A stretch of DNA of 64,000 nt from Limnomonas spitsbergensis (GCA_037349105.1 JAYJMM010000041.1:372001-436000), one strand, 5' to 3'; shown: positions 43,546 to 55,131, counted from the stretch's first letter. The notes: a model not told the origin generated them from the letters alone. Numbers and translations: made by a program.

Positions 43546-43774
43546 TTATGTATCACCATCTCATACAGCAACGAAAACATGCCAAAATATTCGCATAGGC
43601 AATTAAGTCATCAGTCATAGCACTCCAGAGCAGTAGTTGTAGTTCAGTATGCCCATGAACGGACGAAAGGAACCAGGTTCAGTCACTGGGGTTCACACTT
43701 CACAGTGTTATCGCGGGCCAAGATGCCATGCCGCACTTTTGCGTCATCTGCATCAGCTCCTGGAATGCCCCTAC

Positions 43775-43957
43775 TTAGCCCTGGCTGCGAGCCACGGCAG
43801 CAGCCGGGGCAGGAAGAGGGACCTGACGGTTCACAAAGTGCTGCCTAGGCACAAATGCATCAATGGCCCAAGGGGGGAGACCGTGCCCACTTGAAGCTTC
43901 TGCTGTAGTAGCTGTAGAAGGTGTTGCCTCCGAAGGAGCAGCCATATCAAGCTCCAT
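43775..43957 (-). CDS. Candidate exon, unknown function
   Basis: Minus-strand frame MELDMAAPSEATPSTATTAE, ASSGHGLPPWAIDAFVPRQH, FVNRQ, with a donor-like CGTCAG|GTCCCT after FVNRQ (about 43,823). The frame itself runs to a stop at 43,775. A Ser/Thr/Ala-rich start followed by an ordered-looking segment could be the first exon of a protein whose rest I could not find; the LINE fragment to its left may have interrupted it. No family match. Confidence 0.25.
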   Translation of the reverse strand: MELDMAAPSEATPSTATTAEASSGHGLPPWAIDAFVPRQHFVNRQVPLPAPAAAVARSQG

Positions 43958-44754
43958 GGTAAGATGTGGCAATGAGTACGGCAGGTTTAGATGCCCTGCA
44001 TTAGGCAAGCAGTGGTTAACAGTCAAGGATGAGACGTAAGAGACTGACGACATTCCAGCCTTTCAAGTTAAGACATGCAGGTTCCTCAAGCAAAAGTGGA
44101 GCCACATCCAGTGCCAACCGCCAAATACCTCACCTCGCAAGTACTGTAAAAGAACGAATGGAGGCATGTTTAACAAACCAGCTTTCACACACTACCGGTA
44201 CGCACTTTAAATGGTCGTGTTCACCTTCTCTCCCTGCACCCACTATATCACCAAACTTCAACATCAGAAATGCAGAGGTCTTCAATGAGCTTGCAAGCTT
44301 TGATCAGACCATGGACCTCCCAGGCTCCCACCCACCTGATTGGAAAGCAGGTCTGAAGACACCAGCAGATGGTCGATGGCATCAGCAATCAGCATGCCTC
44401 TCACTCACAGCATCTGCCTCAAGAATGAGGCAAGGGGGGGGAAATTGAACGGAGGCTTCTCAGACTTGCATACCCTTGAATGCATGGGACGAAATGGTGA
44501 ACATGCAAGTACCGGTGGCATGATTGGAATCTCGAAATTCCAAATCGAGAGGTGGATTAATGTGTCGTCACATAGCTAACGTTCGAGCTTTCAGACTTTG
44601 TCTCCCGGGGTCGACGTATGCATCCACCCGAGAGGGTGATATGCATCGAAAAGGCTGCCCTCTGAACCTGACGCAAGTCATGTCACAAAGAAAACCCGAA
44701 CCCTAATCGGCAGCTTCCCACCATGCCCAGCCCACCGCGCGCAGGCCACGTAAT

Positions 44755-44913
44755 GCAGTTATCCACGTAATGCAGCCAGCGCCCTAATTATAAGCGTATC
44801 AAGTGGACGATAATGCAGAAATTTGTGCTCAACCTGCATCTGTGGGCTATCTAGAAACAAAAAGTCCACAGGTTTTTTTCACCACACAGCTTGTAACCTA
44901 TCGAAGCAGCAAG
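44755..44913 (+). promoter_or_regulatory. Putative promoter of the WLM protease gene
   Basis: Just upstream are two copies of CACGTAATGCAG (about 44,747-44,758 and 44,765-44,776), each holding the ACGT core used by plant and algal bZIP factors. A TATA-like TAATTATAAG follows at about 44,786, some 120 bases before the start codon. Assignment as promoter is inference from position. Confidence 0.3.
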
Positions 44914-47900
44914 ATGGTGGAAGGACCTCTCGTTCTATCCTATCGCGGTCAGACTTACCACATAGGCGTCAGTTGCGACATGTCGCTGGCGAGCCTTGCG
45001 GAGCTCATAGAGCAAGCCACGGGTGCCCTGGACTGCACCATCAAGCTTTTGGTCCCAGGCCAAAAGGCTGTACTTCTGAGGGACCAGCCGCAGCGGAAGC
45101 TTCTGGAAGCAGGTGTGTGCTCGTGCTCAAGAAACAGGCAGGGCAACAAGGCAACAAGCTTAGGCACATGTCACTATGCATGGTCGGTCTGCATGGCTGC
45201 TGAAGCAATGGCCTGCACCAGCAAGAGGAGGTCCAGTGTTTGTTTACTGCACAATAGTCGAACTCTGGCAGGCCTATGGGCAGCCAGCACTTAATGTTGA
45301 AATGGGGACCCAACCTTGACTGGCCTACGGCACATGGCCCAAGTAACAGGGCTTGCTGCATCACATGTCCTGGTCCCCTGGCCGTAGGTGGTGCTCAAGT
45401 GTAGCTGAATCGACTGAAGTAAAGAGTGATGTACCCCAATGGCTACGGGTTGGAATGCCTTGGCGTCTTATTATGAGGGGAGTCCTCATTGGGGTCGGAG
45501 CGTCTTTTTTGCGTCTGTGTGAGAGGAATCCACACACATGAGCTGTTGACAGTGAATCAGCTTTGCGTGGCTTTCAGGAACACAAAAAAGGCACCCCCAG
45601 GCAAAAGTCCATCACTCACGTCCTGTGCCCAGGGGTGCCTTTTTTAAGCTGCTTCCCCATCTCCTACAATCCTTAAAACCACTTCCTGCCCCCTTGCCGC
45701 CCCAGGCCTCGCCCCTGGATCTAGAGCCATGATGCTGGCGACCAGCCGCGCAGCAGTGCAGCAGGTGAAGGGTGTTGGATGTGGGCTATAGATAGCTTCA
45801 AAGCGAGCAGGGAGCATGGGCTATGAGCATGGGCTCAAGAGGTGCTCTTGGCTACCTGCCATTCATCTTCACACGTCTGCATTCTGCAACCCTCAAGGAC
45901 AGGTTGCACGCTCCTAGGACAGGCATACAGACCTCGGCTTGTTTGATGTGACTCAACTAAAATTTAGCTACATCATAGTCTAGATCCATGGTGCTATGAG
46001 GGGGCTTGGTGTAGCCACTCGGGCCACCGGCCGCGGGCCACTGGTTGTTGGCCAACCCAGCGATCCGGCAAAGGTAGACTGTTGAAGGGGAAACTAATCT
46101 GGCTGCCTAACCCTGAGTAATACCCACCAAACATCGCTAGCCACTGTCATTGCCTGCACTGGTTCTGCTGTGTGCGTGTATTTCTCTGAGAATGGAGGAC
46201 CAGCATGCGCATCATCCAAACTGCCAGAAACCGGACTCTCTGGCCACCAGAGAATCACTGTGGTGCTGGTCCCACGGCATCTCTAGGTGTGCCATGGGCT
46301 GTACAAAACCTGGATGAAAGCAACCTCATCATCAGCCAGATCAGCAAGCACGAGCAGGACGCGGACACGGCAGGGGGGCAGATCTGCTAGGGATCTGGGC
46401 TGGCTTCTTTCGAAACGAATGGAAGCTGCCCAGACCCCGCAGAGACGCCCAGTCTTCCTTACCTTCGCACCTCAAGCTTTCCCACAACTATTCCTGACGC
46501 ACCTGCCCCTCCTCATAACCCTGGTGTGCATTTGTTGCCCAGGTGCAGCTGGCTGCCACGAAGGCTGCAGAGGCCCGGCTGCCCGGCTTTGACCGGGAGC
46601 TGATGCAAGCTGCTGCCAGGAGAGGGCAGAACCGCGTCGCGGGGCAAGACAGACTGCCAAAGGGTGGGTCATGGGGGTCTATCTGGGGCTGAAGCCTAAG
46701 GCTGTTGTGTCCTGCATGTCAGCTTGTGCTGGTATACCTTGATTAAGTAAGAACAATGATGAGCACCTGTGTGTTGTTGTTACAGGCCCTTGGACTTTTG
46801 GAGATTACCGAGCGTGGGAGTCTCCTGTGCGGATGTACCCACCGCGGGGGCAGGCCCTGAGCCTTCTCCACAGGTGAGGGTGGACAGGGGGGAGAGGGGG
46901 TAGGGCAGAGGGGGGGCAGAGGGGAGGCGATAGAGAGACGGATGCTTTACAGAAATGTCAGTGGGTGTCTTTGAATTTTGTATAGTGAGTGACCCTTGTG
47001 GACCAGCAGCGGAATTGTGGACACATTGCATTTAGAAGGTGAGGTCAGGCGCTGAGCTGCCTCGCACAAGTGGGTTGGCTGGGATGCGGGTTTGTCATGG
47101 GATTAACTGGTGGGCGGCTTGGAAGGGAAAGGAGCGGCTGATGCTTTGCAGAGCGGGCAGAAGGGCTTGAAAACTTGTCACACACCTACATTCGCACAAG
47201 TACAAACAGCAGCGTTGTTTACACCGCATTTTGTCGTTTGGGCTGTGGCCTTCAATTCTGGAATGACGGCCAGCCGGGATAAGCAGGTACATCCAGCAGG
47301 GATCCATGAGACCATGATTCAGTGAATACAGGCAGGAGAGCGTGGCTGGATATCCTGGAAGGGGCCAGGGCTGTCTCGGGTGACTGTGCTCACCGACGCG
47401 GTTTAAAGTGTATGGCAGGCGCTCCTGATGCAACTGCATGCAGCATATGACATTATGATATTACCCTGATATTACATGTGAAAGACGCACTTTCCTCGGG
47501 TATGAATTTATCATTGAATACGAATCGACGCGCAACGGCCTGCCGGGGGTTGGGCGTGGCCGGAGGGGGAGCGAATATCGACACAGGGGGGTGCCAGAGG
47601 CTGGGAGCCTCCTGAGGTCCCCTGGCCGATGGTGTTGGGAAAAGCAAATATCACAATAATGTGCACTGAAGACTGCTGCACTCATGGCAATATTTCCATG
47701 ACAAACCGAAACTCTCAATTTCTGGCTGAAAACGGGCATCAACGATCAAAATATCTTGTGACGCATCCCTCACCCCTAAACAACGTTAAGCTAGAGAGAA
47801 GGCGCAGCACATCAACCGTACGTGACGTGTGATAGTATGTAGGTTGCCTCTGACGTCCCTGCGCTCCCTGTTGTCCTGACAGGCTGGCTGCGGATCCAGG

Positions 47901-50092
47901 CATTGTGCATGTCATGGTGCAGCGCCAGTGGCGAGTGGGGTGCCTGAGCGAGATGCCACCAGAAGGTACCGCACATGAGGCCTAGGCGCATCGGCTGCTG
48001 CACAAACCAGGGCTCTTTAATTCACATCCCAGTTTGCCAAGGGTGATTCAGCTGCGATTCAGCTACAATTCAGTCAAGAATAACCTATGTGGACCTGGCG
48101 GAGCAAGCCCTGCTGCTTTGGCCATAGGTCCTGGCCGGTCAAGGTTCAATCATAATTGGCCCGGAGGTGGCTGCAGAACCCCCAAATCAATATAGTGTGC
48201 AATCACAATAGGATAAATACCAGACTTTAGAAAGTGTGGTCTATATCCTATTTGTGAGGCTGCTGTATGGACTTGTGTACTGCCTGAATGTCTAAGCTAC
48301 GAGCTGTACGTGTTGACTGCCTGAGGGCCTTGGCATGCAGCTCTAAGTGGTATCAGCCACCGGGGTTGATGGGTGAGATATTTGAACCCCAGTATTCGGT
48401 GCACTAAACCCTCACCAAACCCTCACCGATTCTTGTGTGTCTGCTGCGCTCAGGCCAGGTTGGCATCTCTCCGGTGTGTGTCCTTGGCCTCAACGTGAAC
48501 ATGGGACAAGAGATCCTCCTCAGGCTGCGCACAGACGACCTGAGAGGTACCAGGCTTGTGTGGCGGGGAGGGGGATCCAGCGGGCAAAAGGCTTCACCAG
48601 ACAAGTGTCAGGTTACAAATACCCACTTTTAAAATGAGATTAGGCCGCTGGGGTGTTGGTCGTTATGCTTCAGTTTCTCTCAAGGTTCCATCCGACTACC
48701 GGACCTGTCCCTGGACCTCCATTTTGCCGTGTGGAGTCTGTACCTGTCCCTACGCTTCAATCTTGCCCTTCATGTCTGACCCCACACATCAACCAAACCT
48801 TCCGTAGTGTGTAGTGTGCACCTGTCTCCAGGCCTCAATCTTGCACGCCCTGTCTGACCCCATATTTTAACGAATCATTCTGTCGTGTGCACCTGTCCAC
48901 AGGCCTGCCTCTTGCCCTCCCTGCATGCACCTGACCCCAGGTTTCCGCAAGTATGAGAGCATACGCGACACCCTGATTCATGAGCTCACCCACATGGTTC
49001 ATAGTGACCATGACATCGCATTCAAGACACTCAACTCTGAGGTGAGGGGCAGGGTGTGGGAGGGGGGGCGGGGCAGGGGGGCATGCAGCAGCAAAGGCCC
49101 ACATGGTGCGCAATTAAATGGACAGTGCATTCCAGGCGCATAAGTTCATGGTGAGGCTCAGGGTGTGGAGGCAGGGGAGATCGTTCGGAAGCGAAAGCTC
49201 ACATGATCCATAGCGACCATGCTAGTTCATGCAAGACACTTCAGTCTGATTTGAGGCCCAGGGTTTGGGGAGATGGAGGTCAAAGGGGGAGGTCTGTGGC
49301 ACTTAAGTGGGTAACAGCAGGCATGAGATCAGGTGTGAAGGGGCGCTGTGATGGCTTCAGTGGAGGAGAGGTAGGGAGGGGGGAGAGGCCTGAGGGATAG
49401 GCGCAGGATGGTTTGTCGATGCAGGCAAGCAGGAGCAGGAGGCAGGGAGACTAAGGCCCATTCAGATATGCATGGATTCATCTTGTTTACGAACTCACTG
49501 TTAGTCCTTCTAGAGGCGACTGCTGGACTGGCATCAGGACTCCTAAACCTCGCACGCCTCTTCCCCCTCCATGTGCCCTACCTGCCCCTAGTTGAAGCGG
49601 GAAGTCCTGCAACTCTCGTCGGCAAATCCGGGGAGAAACCTTCTGGGCTCGCTGCTGTCGATTTCCTCCGCTGGCACCCAACACTGGGGATTCTTGGGGG
49701 ATGGCGACCAAGAGGTGTGGGACGGAAAGATGGGGCGGGGCAGGCAGAGAGCGGGACAGACTTTAGGGACAGGTGAGGGCCAGGCACCGCGCCTGGCTGC
49801 AGGCGCTGCCGCTGCTGAGGCTGCTTTGAGGAGGAGTGCTGCCGCCACATCTGCTGCTGCTGCCGCTCACACCCCAGGCTCTGCTGATGGGCGAACATTG
49901 AGGGTGGATGCGGCACAGGGCAGCTTAGGGACACCGCTGATGGCAGGGGAGGTGCCGGGGGCTGTGTCTGGTAGCGGCCCTGACTTGGACCAAGGCGCTG
50001 CTGATAGCGAAGCGGTCTGGCGCAGCTTTGAGCGGCAGGATGAGGCCACACAGCGCGATGAGGAGGCGGTGCGGAGACTGGAGGAGGATTGA
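44914..50092 (+). CDS. Ubiquitin-like plus WLM-domain metalloprotease (Wss1-like)
   Basis: Eight exons with consistent phases give 414 residues: 44,914-45,112, 45,706-45,764, 46,543-46,663, 46,786-46,873, 47,883-47,965, 48,454-48,546, 48,941-49,041, 49,592-50,092. Residues 1 to about 86 form a ubiquitin-like fold (VLSYRGQTYHIGVSCDMSLA; LAPGSRAMMLATS). The WLM domain follows, with the family signatures FGDYRAWE, ALSLLHRLAADPGIVHVMVQ, WRVGCLSEMPPEG and LLRLRTDDLRGFRKYESI. The zinc site is HELTHMVHSDHD: His228, Glu229, His232 and His238. WLM proteases such as yeast Wss1 cut proteins crosslinked to DNA or attached to SUMO/ubiquitin; a similar role here is inferred. After the domain comes an Ala-rich, probably disordered tail ending RQDEATQRDEEAVRRLEED, and I see no PUB or zinc-finger domain there. 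Splicing of the last exon may be more complex than shown. Confidence 0.88.
45298..45420 (+). repeat. Short interspersed repeat S, copy 2 (intron of WLM gene)
   Basis: CCTTGACTGGCCTACGGC, CAGGGCTTGCTGCATCAC, then GTGTAGCTGAATCGACTGAA. Compare 48,040, 53,445 and 53,930. Confidence 0.6.
48040..48165 (-). repeat. Short interspersed repeat S, copy 3 (reverse, intron of WLM gene)
   Basis: On the minus strand: AACCTTGACCGGCCAGGACC, CAGCAGGGCTTGCTCCGCCA, GACTGAATTGTAGCTGAATC. Same landmarks and order as the plus-strand copies. Confidence 0.6.
49145..49290 (+). repeat. Decayed intronic duplicate of the zinc-binding exon end
   Basis: CACATGATCCATAGCGACCA, AGACACTTCAGTCTGA and GGCCCAGGGTTTGG repeat exon 7 and its donor region (CACATGGTTCATAGTGACCA, AGACACTCAACTCTGA, GGGCAGGGTGTGG, 48,991-49,060). 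Translated, it reads HMIHSDHASSCKTLQSD against HMVHSDHDIAFKTLNSE in the real exon. The HEL part of the zinc motif is missing, so it is a non-functional remnant. Confidence 0.7.
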
Positions 50093-50989
50093 GGGGGCTC
50101 CTGAAGCCTGATGTTGTTGTGGCATGCAGAGCTTACCTACGTGTCAATGACGTTACAACTCTGGGCCTTGCTTACCTACGTGTGTGTGTGTTCGCGGGTT
50201 AACGAACGTGTCTGTCTCGTATGTTTTCAGAGGCTGGCGTCCAGACGTGTGCACATGATTTCTAATCCCTCAAAACCTAGGCTATCCAAAGTTTACAGGC
50301 TTGTGGGATCCCTGAGCCGTTTAAATATTAACAATTTGATTGTGGCTTTCAGTCTTGCTGGCACATACTAACCTTGACATGATGTGGTTGTACTTGTGGT
50401 TTAAATGGGCAGGTCGCGCTGCCTAGTTGGTGCCCAACTGCCAGCCAATAACATATTTTTACTTTATCATGGCTCCAGACGTTTTGATGCAGTGTACAAA
50501 CTTGAGGTGTTACACAAAGAAGCTCTATGCTGTCTTGTCAGCGCGTATGGAGGGTGCAGGCGGTGAAGAGCTGGCGGCAATATAGAGTCCTTGTTATTGA
50601 CTTGCGGTTGCTCTGCTCCAAATCACCGTAAAGGAACCGACTGATGGTGGTGAAGCAAGGCTATCACGCCAGCTTGGCTGTGACTGCTGATTTCTTAAGC
50701 ACGAGGTAGTCTCTAAGTTGGTGTTGCCTAGAGAGATTTGGTCCTGATGACGAGGCAGGCCCACTGCCGGAGATTCTACACATGGTAACATATACCATAA
50801 GTCAAAACTACTTCCTTCAGGCTTCCTCAAACAAAGTTTTCAGGCATACAAAGTTGACAAAACCGTTGAAGATACCAGATGAGTTCTAAGCCAGTCCTGT
50901 CATGGGCAGAAAACTAGTTTAACGTTAGATGTGGGCCTGAAGAGTGGAGCTGTCTGTGCCTCTTGGGACTGCACACCGTCTTCACCTTG
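50093..50989. other. Space between the convergent WLM and saposin-like genes
   Basis: Near 50,145-50,175 lies AATGACGTTACAACTCTGGG with CCTTGCTT, a remnant of a reversed LINE tail. Otherwise I see only the presumed 3' untranslated regions and no gene. Confidence 0.45.
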
Positions 50990-53900
50990 TTACAGCTCAT
51001 CCTGTGCAGAGAGAAAAGGGACAGGTCAGACGAGACAGCTCAATCAAACTACTGTAAGTAATTTGACCTCGAATGTTTGAAACTGAAATCTGAAAGCCTG
51101 ATACAAACGTCGGCCCAGGTCCGAACAAAACCTACGGTCGCCGGCGTCACTGAGCTAGTGAGCTTGATTACTGATCATGCATGTCGTTTGTGGACAAGAG
51201 TCCATGTGCCCCACAGTTCCAATGTACCTATTGGAGCCCTATACATTGAGCATCAATCATTTTACGCGATTTCTCCAATCAAAGGCTGAGATACATGGTG
51301 CCAGTATCTCGGGACCCCTGGTTCAGAGCAGCACGCGATCCTCACTCCCCCTCACAAGCCCACCTTCCCCCTCCAACTCACCTGCATGTCGCCCATGCCA
51401 CCCATCATGCCGCCCATGCCGCCTGCCTCATCTCCGCCCCCGCCCTTTCCCTGGAAGCAGCATCAGCAGTCAAGAATTCAGCATGCTGGAGAGTTCATTC
51501 GCTGCTACCAGATGCCACCGGGGCATCGCTGAAAAACAGCCGCTGCATCCATCAGGCCAAGAGAGATCTAAACTGTCGGGTGAACTGCTGAATATTTTGT
51601 CCATGCCAGTCCATGTTAGGTCCAGCTACGACACAGTTTCACCAGGACATGCAATGTGGTCTGATGTACAAAACATACACGTCAGGACCCTAATAGGAAC
51701 GGCAACATGGTGGATTAGAGGTAGCGGAGAAGATGTCGTTCTGGCTAGCGGTTTGTGGACATTCAATCATCCCGATGCCTGTTTGACACAAGCAATTCCA
51801 TACCCATGAGACATCCATTGCGTGTGCCCCCCGCCTTACCCGCGCTCATACCCCCTCCGCAGACCTCCTCAGTAAACTGAGCCACAAGTCCCATGCTTTG
51901 GTTGTGCCCCTACCCTACTCCCCTCAATGCTGCTCCAGGCCCCTCATCCCTCCGCAGCCCCCCCAGATTGCCTCATGCCTCACCCATCATTTTGTCCAAC
52001 CTGGTCTCCTCCTACCTTGACCACCATAACGACGTACACGGTTTCAAGATCATTCATATCGCCTGGCATGCCCATCTTCTTTATGACCCTCATTCCCCCC
52101 CCGATCTCATTCTGCCTTACCCACCATTTTCTCCATCATGTTTTCACGGTCATACATGGTGCCCGACATGCCTGCCTTCTTCAAGCCCCGCACGGTCTTG
52201 CGCATGGACAGCTCCTGCTCCCCCAGCTCCTGAAACGCTGGGCCAGGGGCGCGGTCCTGCAGGATGGACACGGCACAAGAGCAGGGTCGAGACAAATGGA
52301 GAATACAATGACCAGGGGTTCAACGAGTAGGGGAATGACAAGATGGAAACACACACACCAAAAGCCCTCCTCACTTCCCTCACAGTTTGTTTCCCCTCTC
52401 GTTCGCTCCCTTCCTCTGTTTTTACTTCTTAGGTATTTTATTCCGGCTGGCAACTGATCCAGTGCCCCTAAGCCGTGGGTGAGGATCCATCACTGCTGGG
52501 CTGTGAATGCCTGGGTGGAGATGCGTTGAAGCGGCAGCAGCACGAGCCCCCACGTCCCAAACAATTCACATTCGCATTACCTTGGGCAGGGGCGGCGGCT
52601 TCTTCCTACAAGCCGGGGTGAGGTCCCGACACAGCTTCTGGCTCAACTCAGATCTCGTGGCACCTGCCCAGAGGGCCTCGCTAATCTGCCAAATACAGGG
52701 TGGGGACTTCAGAGGGGCAAGATGGGAGCAAGAGGGGGGCAAGAGGAGGCAAGCACAGCGTCTGGCTCAATTCACAGCTTAGGGCACTGTCTCACAAAGC
52801 TTCGCTGACCTGCCAGAGGAGACCGGGTTAAGGTTGAGGGTTTGAAGTATACAAAGGGCTTGCTGACCTGCATGGGTGGACAGGTTGGGACATGTATAGC
52901 TTGTTGCAACGCATCCACATAACAGCTTTATCCAGCAGGGTAGGAGTGCGGGCAGGGAATGGCATAGCGCTTTAGGAGGGCCGTGATGCGTTGTCCGGGC
53001 AAGGGCGAGAGCCACACAGAGTGCAGCACTGATGTCCAGGCTCGCTTACACACTCAATCCCTCACCCCCCGAAAACCTGACCACATGTCAGCCCGGGCGT
53101 CCTCCTCCACCGCCTCACCTCGGTCAAGTCTGCCTCCTCCGTGATGTCTGTGCAGGCCCGGGCAATGGTGCGGCACTCAGATCCACATTCACCACTCTGG
53201 GGGGTGCAAGGGTTATTCAGGTCCAGAGTCAAGGCAAACACTCGTCCTGGGGTCCCAAAGCAGAAGCCTGCTAAAGCCCTAGCCGAGCTTCTTCGCAGGC
53301 TCAGGGGTGAAAATATGTGCGGCGGCCCCATGGCCCTGAAGGTCATCAGGTTTGCTTCTGTTTGCGCCGCCTGGGTCACAGTGCTTATTTTTTGGCTACG
53401 AGTCCACATGCAGTAGTCTGCCCCGTGGCCGCCAAAGGCACAGCTGGGGCCAAACTTTGACTGACCTACGGCCGGTGGTCCCAGCAGCCAGGCCTGTAGT
53501 GCGTGGAGCCCCCGGCCAAAGGCCAGATAAAAGCTGAAATGTAGCTGAAGTGTGGCTGAACCACAGAAAAAACGATCCTGGGCCCCTTCGATCCACCCCT
53601 TGGATGGGCCAGCGGGCAGAAGGTGCATATGATGTTGCAGGCCCAGCACCTTCATGACACACACTCCCTCCAACCCAGAAGATAGGCAGGCATGCACTGA
53701 TGGGCCTTTCCCAACCTGCCTCAACCGCTCGGCAGTTCTGCAGCAGGTCGGGATGTGTGCGGGCAATTCCATACCAGTATTAGGTCCGAGTTACATGTCC
53801 AGGTCCAGTCGGGATGTGTGCCCCAGCCTAACCCCACCCTCTCTGTTCACATTAGGCATCTCCCAGGTCACCCCTCAAAGCTCATTTTAGTGCACGCCAG

Positions 53901-55131
53901 ATCATCTTTGGGGGGCCGCCAGGTCACTGCTGGGCCAATTGAGGCCAAACCTTGAACGGTTTACTAATTGTGCTCTGAGCAGCAGGGCTTGCTGCATCAG
54001 ACCCCCTCGACCAAAGGCCGTGATGTAGCTTAATTGTAGATGAAGCGCGCTAGTACAAACAGTGTCTTCTTGACTCACATTGGGCATCTCCACGAGCTGC
54101 AGCTTGTCGCCCCTTTCTTGGAGGTCAATGTCGGTGATCCACTCGCCGGTTTCTGTGTCAGGGTCACACATCTCCTCCAGCTGCTCCAGGATATCACTTT
54201 CATAGAACTGGCCAGTAGGGTCAAGCGGGGGCAGCGGCAGGTGGCAGCTGTGGTTAAGGAGAGGGGCAGCGGCTAGTGTTGGCAGTGGAGGACAGGGACG
54301 TGCATGCTTTCTATATCTCTTAACTCGGGAACAAAAACGGGAGACATCCCTGTGACTCATTATGGCGGATGCAGGGTGTGCAAGGTAGAGCAGGGTAAAA
54401 CCTGGGCTCGCTGATTTTTGGCCGCGCCCCAGGCAGCATGGCACGCAGAATCGGCAGGGGGCGGCGCAATCCTTGGGAGCCTGCACTGCGGCAGAGGTGC
54501 AGTACACAAAATCATCCCTGCCGGCTTCCTAAATTAGACGCGAGTTTCAGGCACCTCCATGACTGACGCCCTCAGAGTCTGATGAGGGAGTTCAAAATCT
54601 GGGGGATAGCCTTACTAGCGGACCGAGATCTGATTACTGAAATGCCAGCAGAGACCTGATTGCAGTTCCAACGTAGATCTGACAGCAGTGATAGCAGAGA
54701 TGTGACTGCAGTGATAGCTGAGATCTGATTGCAGTGCTAGCTGAGATCTGATTGCAGTGGTGGTGATCTGGAATCCCTCATGGGGGACATCAGACCCAGA
54801 GGTTGCCACTATTTTCCCTCCAAGGGCACCCTCGGCTGCCTCCCAAGTTCCTATCAGCAGCATGCACCTTTTTCATGGCCGTCGCCTCAGATCTGCCACG
54901 CTTGGTAGCTGCGATCGCGTGCTTGACGATGCCTTCGCAAACGCCACACCGGATGTACTGGAGGTCCGCCTTGGCAACAGGTTCCTTCTTGTCCTTGCCG
55001 CGTCCAAACTGCTTGCCGCCCATCATCTGAGCCATCATGTCAGACTCTTCGTCAGCATGTAACCGGTGCAATGATATGCACGCCAGAAGGAGGCATAACA
55101 GCAGGGAGCACCGCAAACCCAGATGCATCAT
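50990..55131 (-). CDS. ER saposin-like protein ending in QDEL
   Basis: Seven exons with consistent phases give 262 residues: 55,131-54,868, 54,207-54,079, 53,196-53,119, 52,685-52,581, 52,256-52,125, 51,450-51,382 and 51,001-50,990. A signal peptide (residues 1 to about 26, SLLLCLLLACISLHRLHA) leads into LQYIRCGVC. Eight cysteines (62, 65, 102, 135, 139, 146, 176, 183) lie in a pattern like that of saposin-type and Canopy-like proteins. ERGDKLQLVE, SGECGSECRTIARAC and KLCRDLTPACRKKPPPLP match a conserved plant ER family as I remember it. The end is Gly/Met-rich (GGMGGMMGGMGDMQ) and closes with QDEL, a likely ER-retrieval signal. The last coding exon is only DEL plus stop. A chaperone-like role in the ER lumen is inference. 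It is head to head with the TEX264-like gene. Confidence 0.85.
51930..52100 (-). repeat. Decayed intronic duplicate of the exon-5 end of the saposin-like gene
   Basis: On the minus strand, AAGAAGATGGGCATGCCAGG and, further on, CAAAATGATGGGTGAGGCAT with TGGGGGGGC mirror the exon 5 end and its donor (AAGAAGGCAGGCATGTCGGG; GAAAATGGTGGGTAAGGCAG; CGGGGGGGG). It lies in the following intron. It might be used as an alternative exon (KKMGMPGDMND), but splice signals around it are poor. Confidence 0.45.
53445..53565 (+). repeat. Short interspersed repeat S, copy 4 (intron of saposin-like gene)
   Basis: CAAACTTTGACTGACCTACGG, then CCCCCGGCCAAAGGCC and GAAATGTAGCTGAAGTGTGG. Confidence 0.55.
53930..54045 (+). 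repeat. Short interspersed repeat S, copy 5 (intron of saposin-like gene)
   Basis: CCAAACCTTGAACGGTTTAC, GCAGCAGGGCTTGCTGCATC, ACCAAAGGCCGTGATGTAGC, TTAATTGTAGATGAAG-like end. Best preserved together with copies 2 and 3. Confidence 0.6.
54620..54770. repeat. Short tandem repeats around GAGATCTGATTGCAGTG
   Basis: About six units of roughly 20-27 bp, such as AGATCTGATTGCAGTGCTAG, in the first intron of the saposin-like gene. Units are imperfect and likely non-functional. Confidence 0.7.

Noticed and set aside
49578..50051. 157-codon minus-strand frame
   Set aside because: Antisense of the Ala-rich last exon of the WLM gene.
52507..52782. Plus-strand frame of 91 codons
   Set aside because: It is the antisense of saposin-like exon 4, which has the family pattern KLCRDLTPACRKKPPPLP on the minus strand.
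53062..53772. 236-codon minus-strand frame as a single large exon
   Set aside because: Only 53,119-53,196 fits the saposin-like family; the rest covers repeat S copy 4 and intron sequence.
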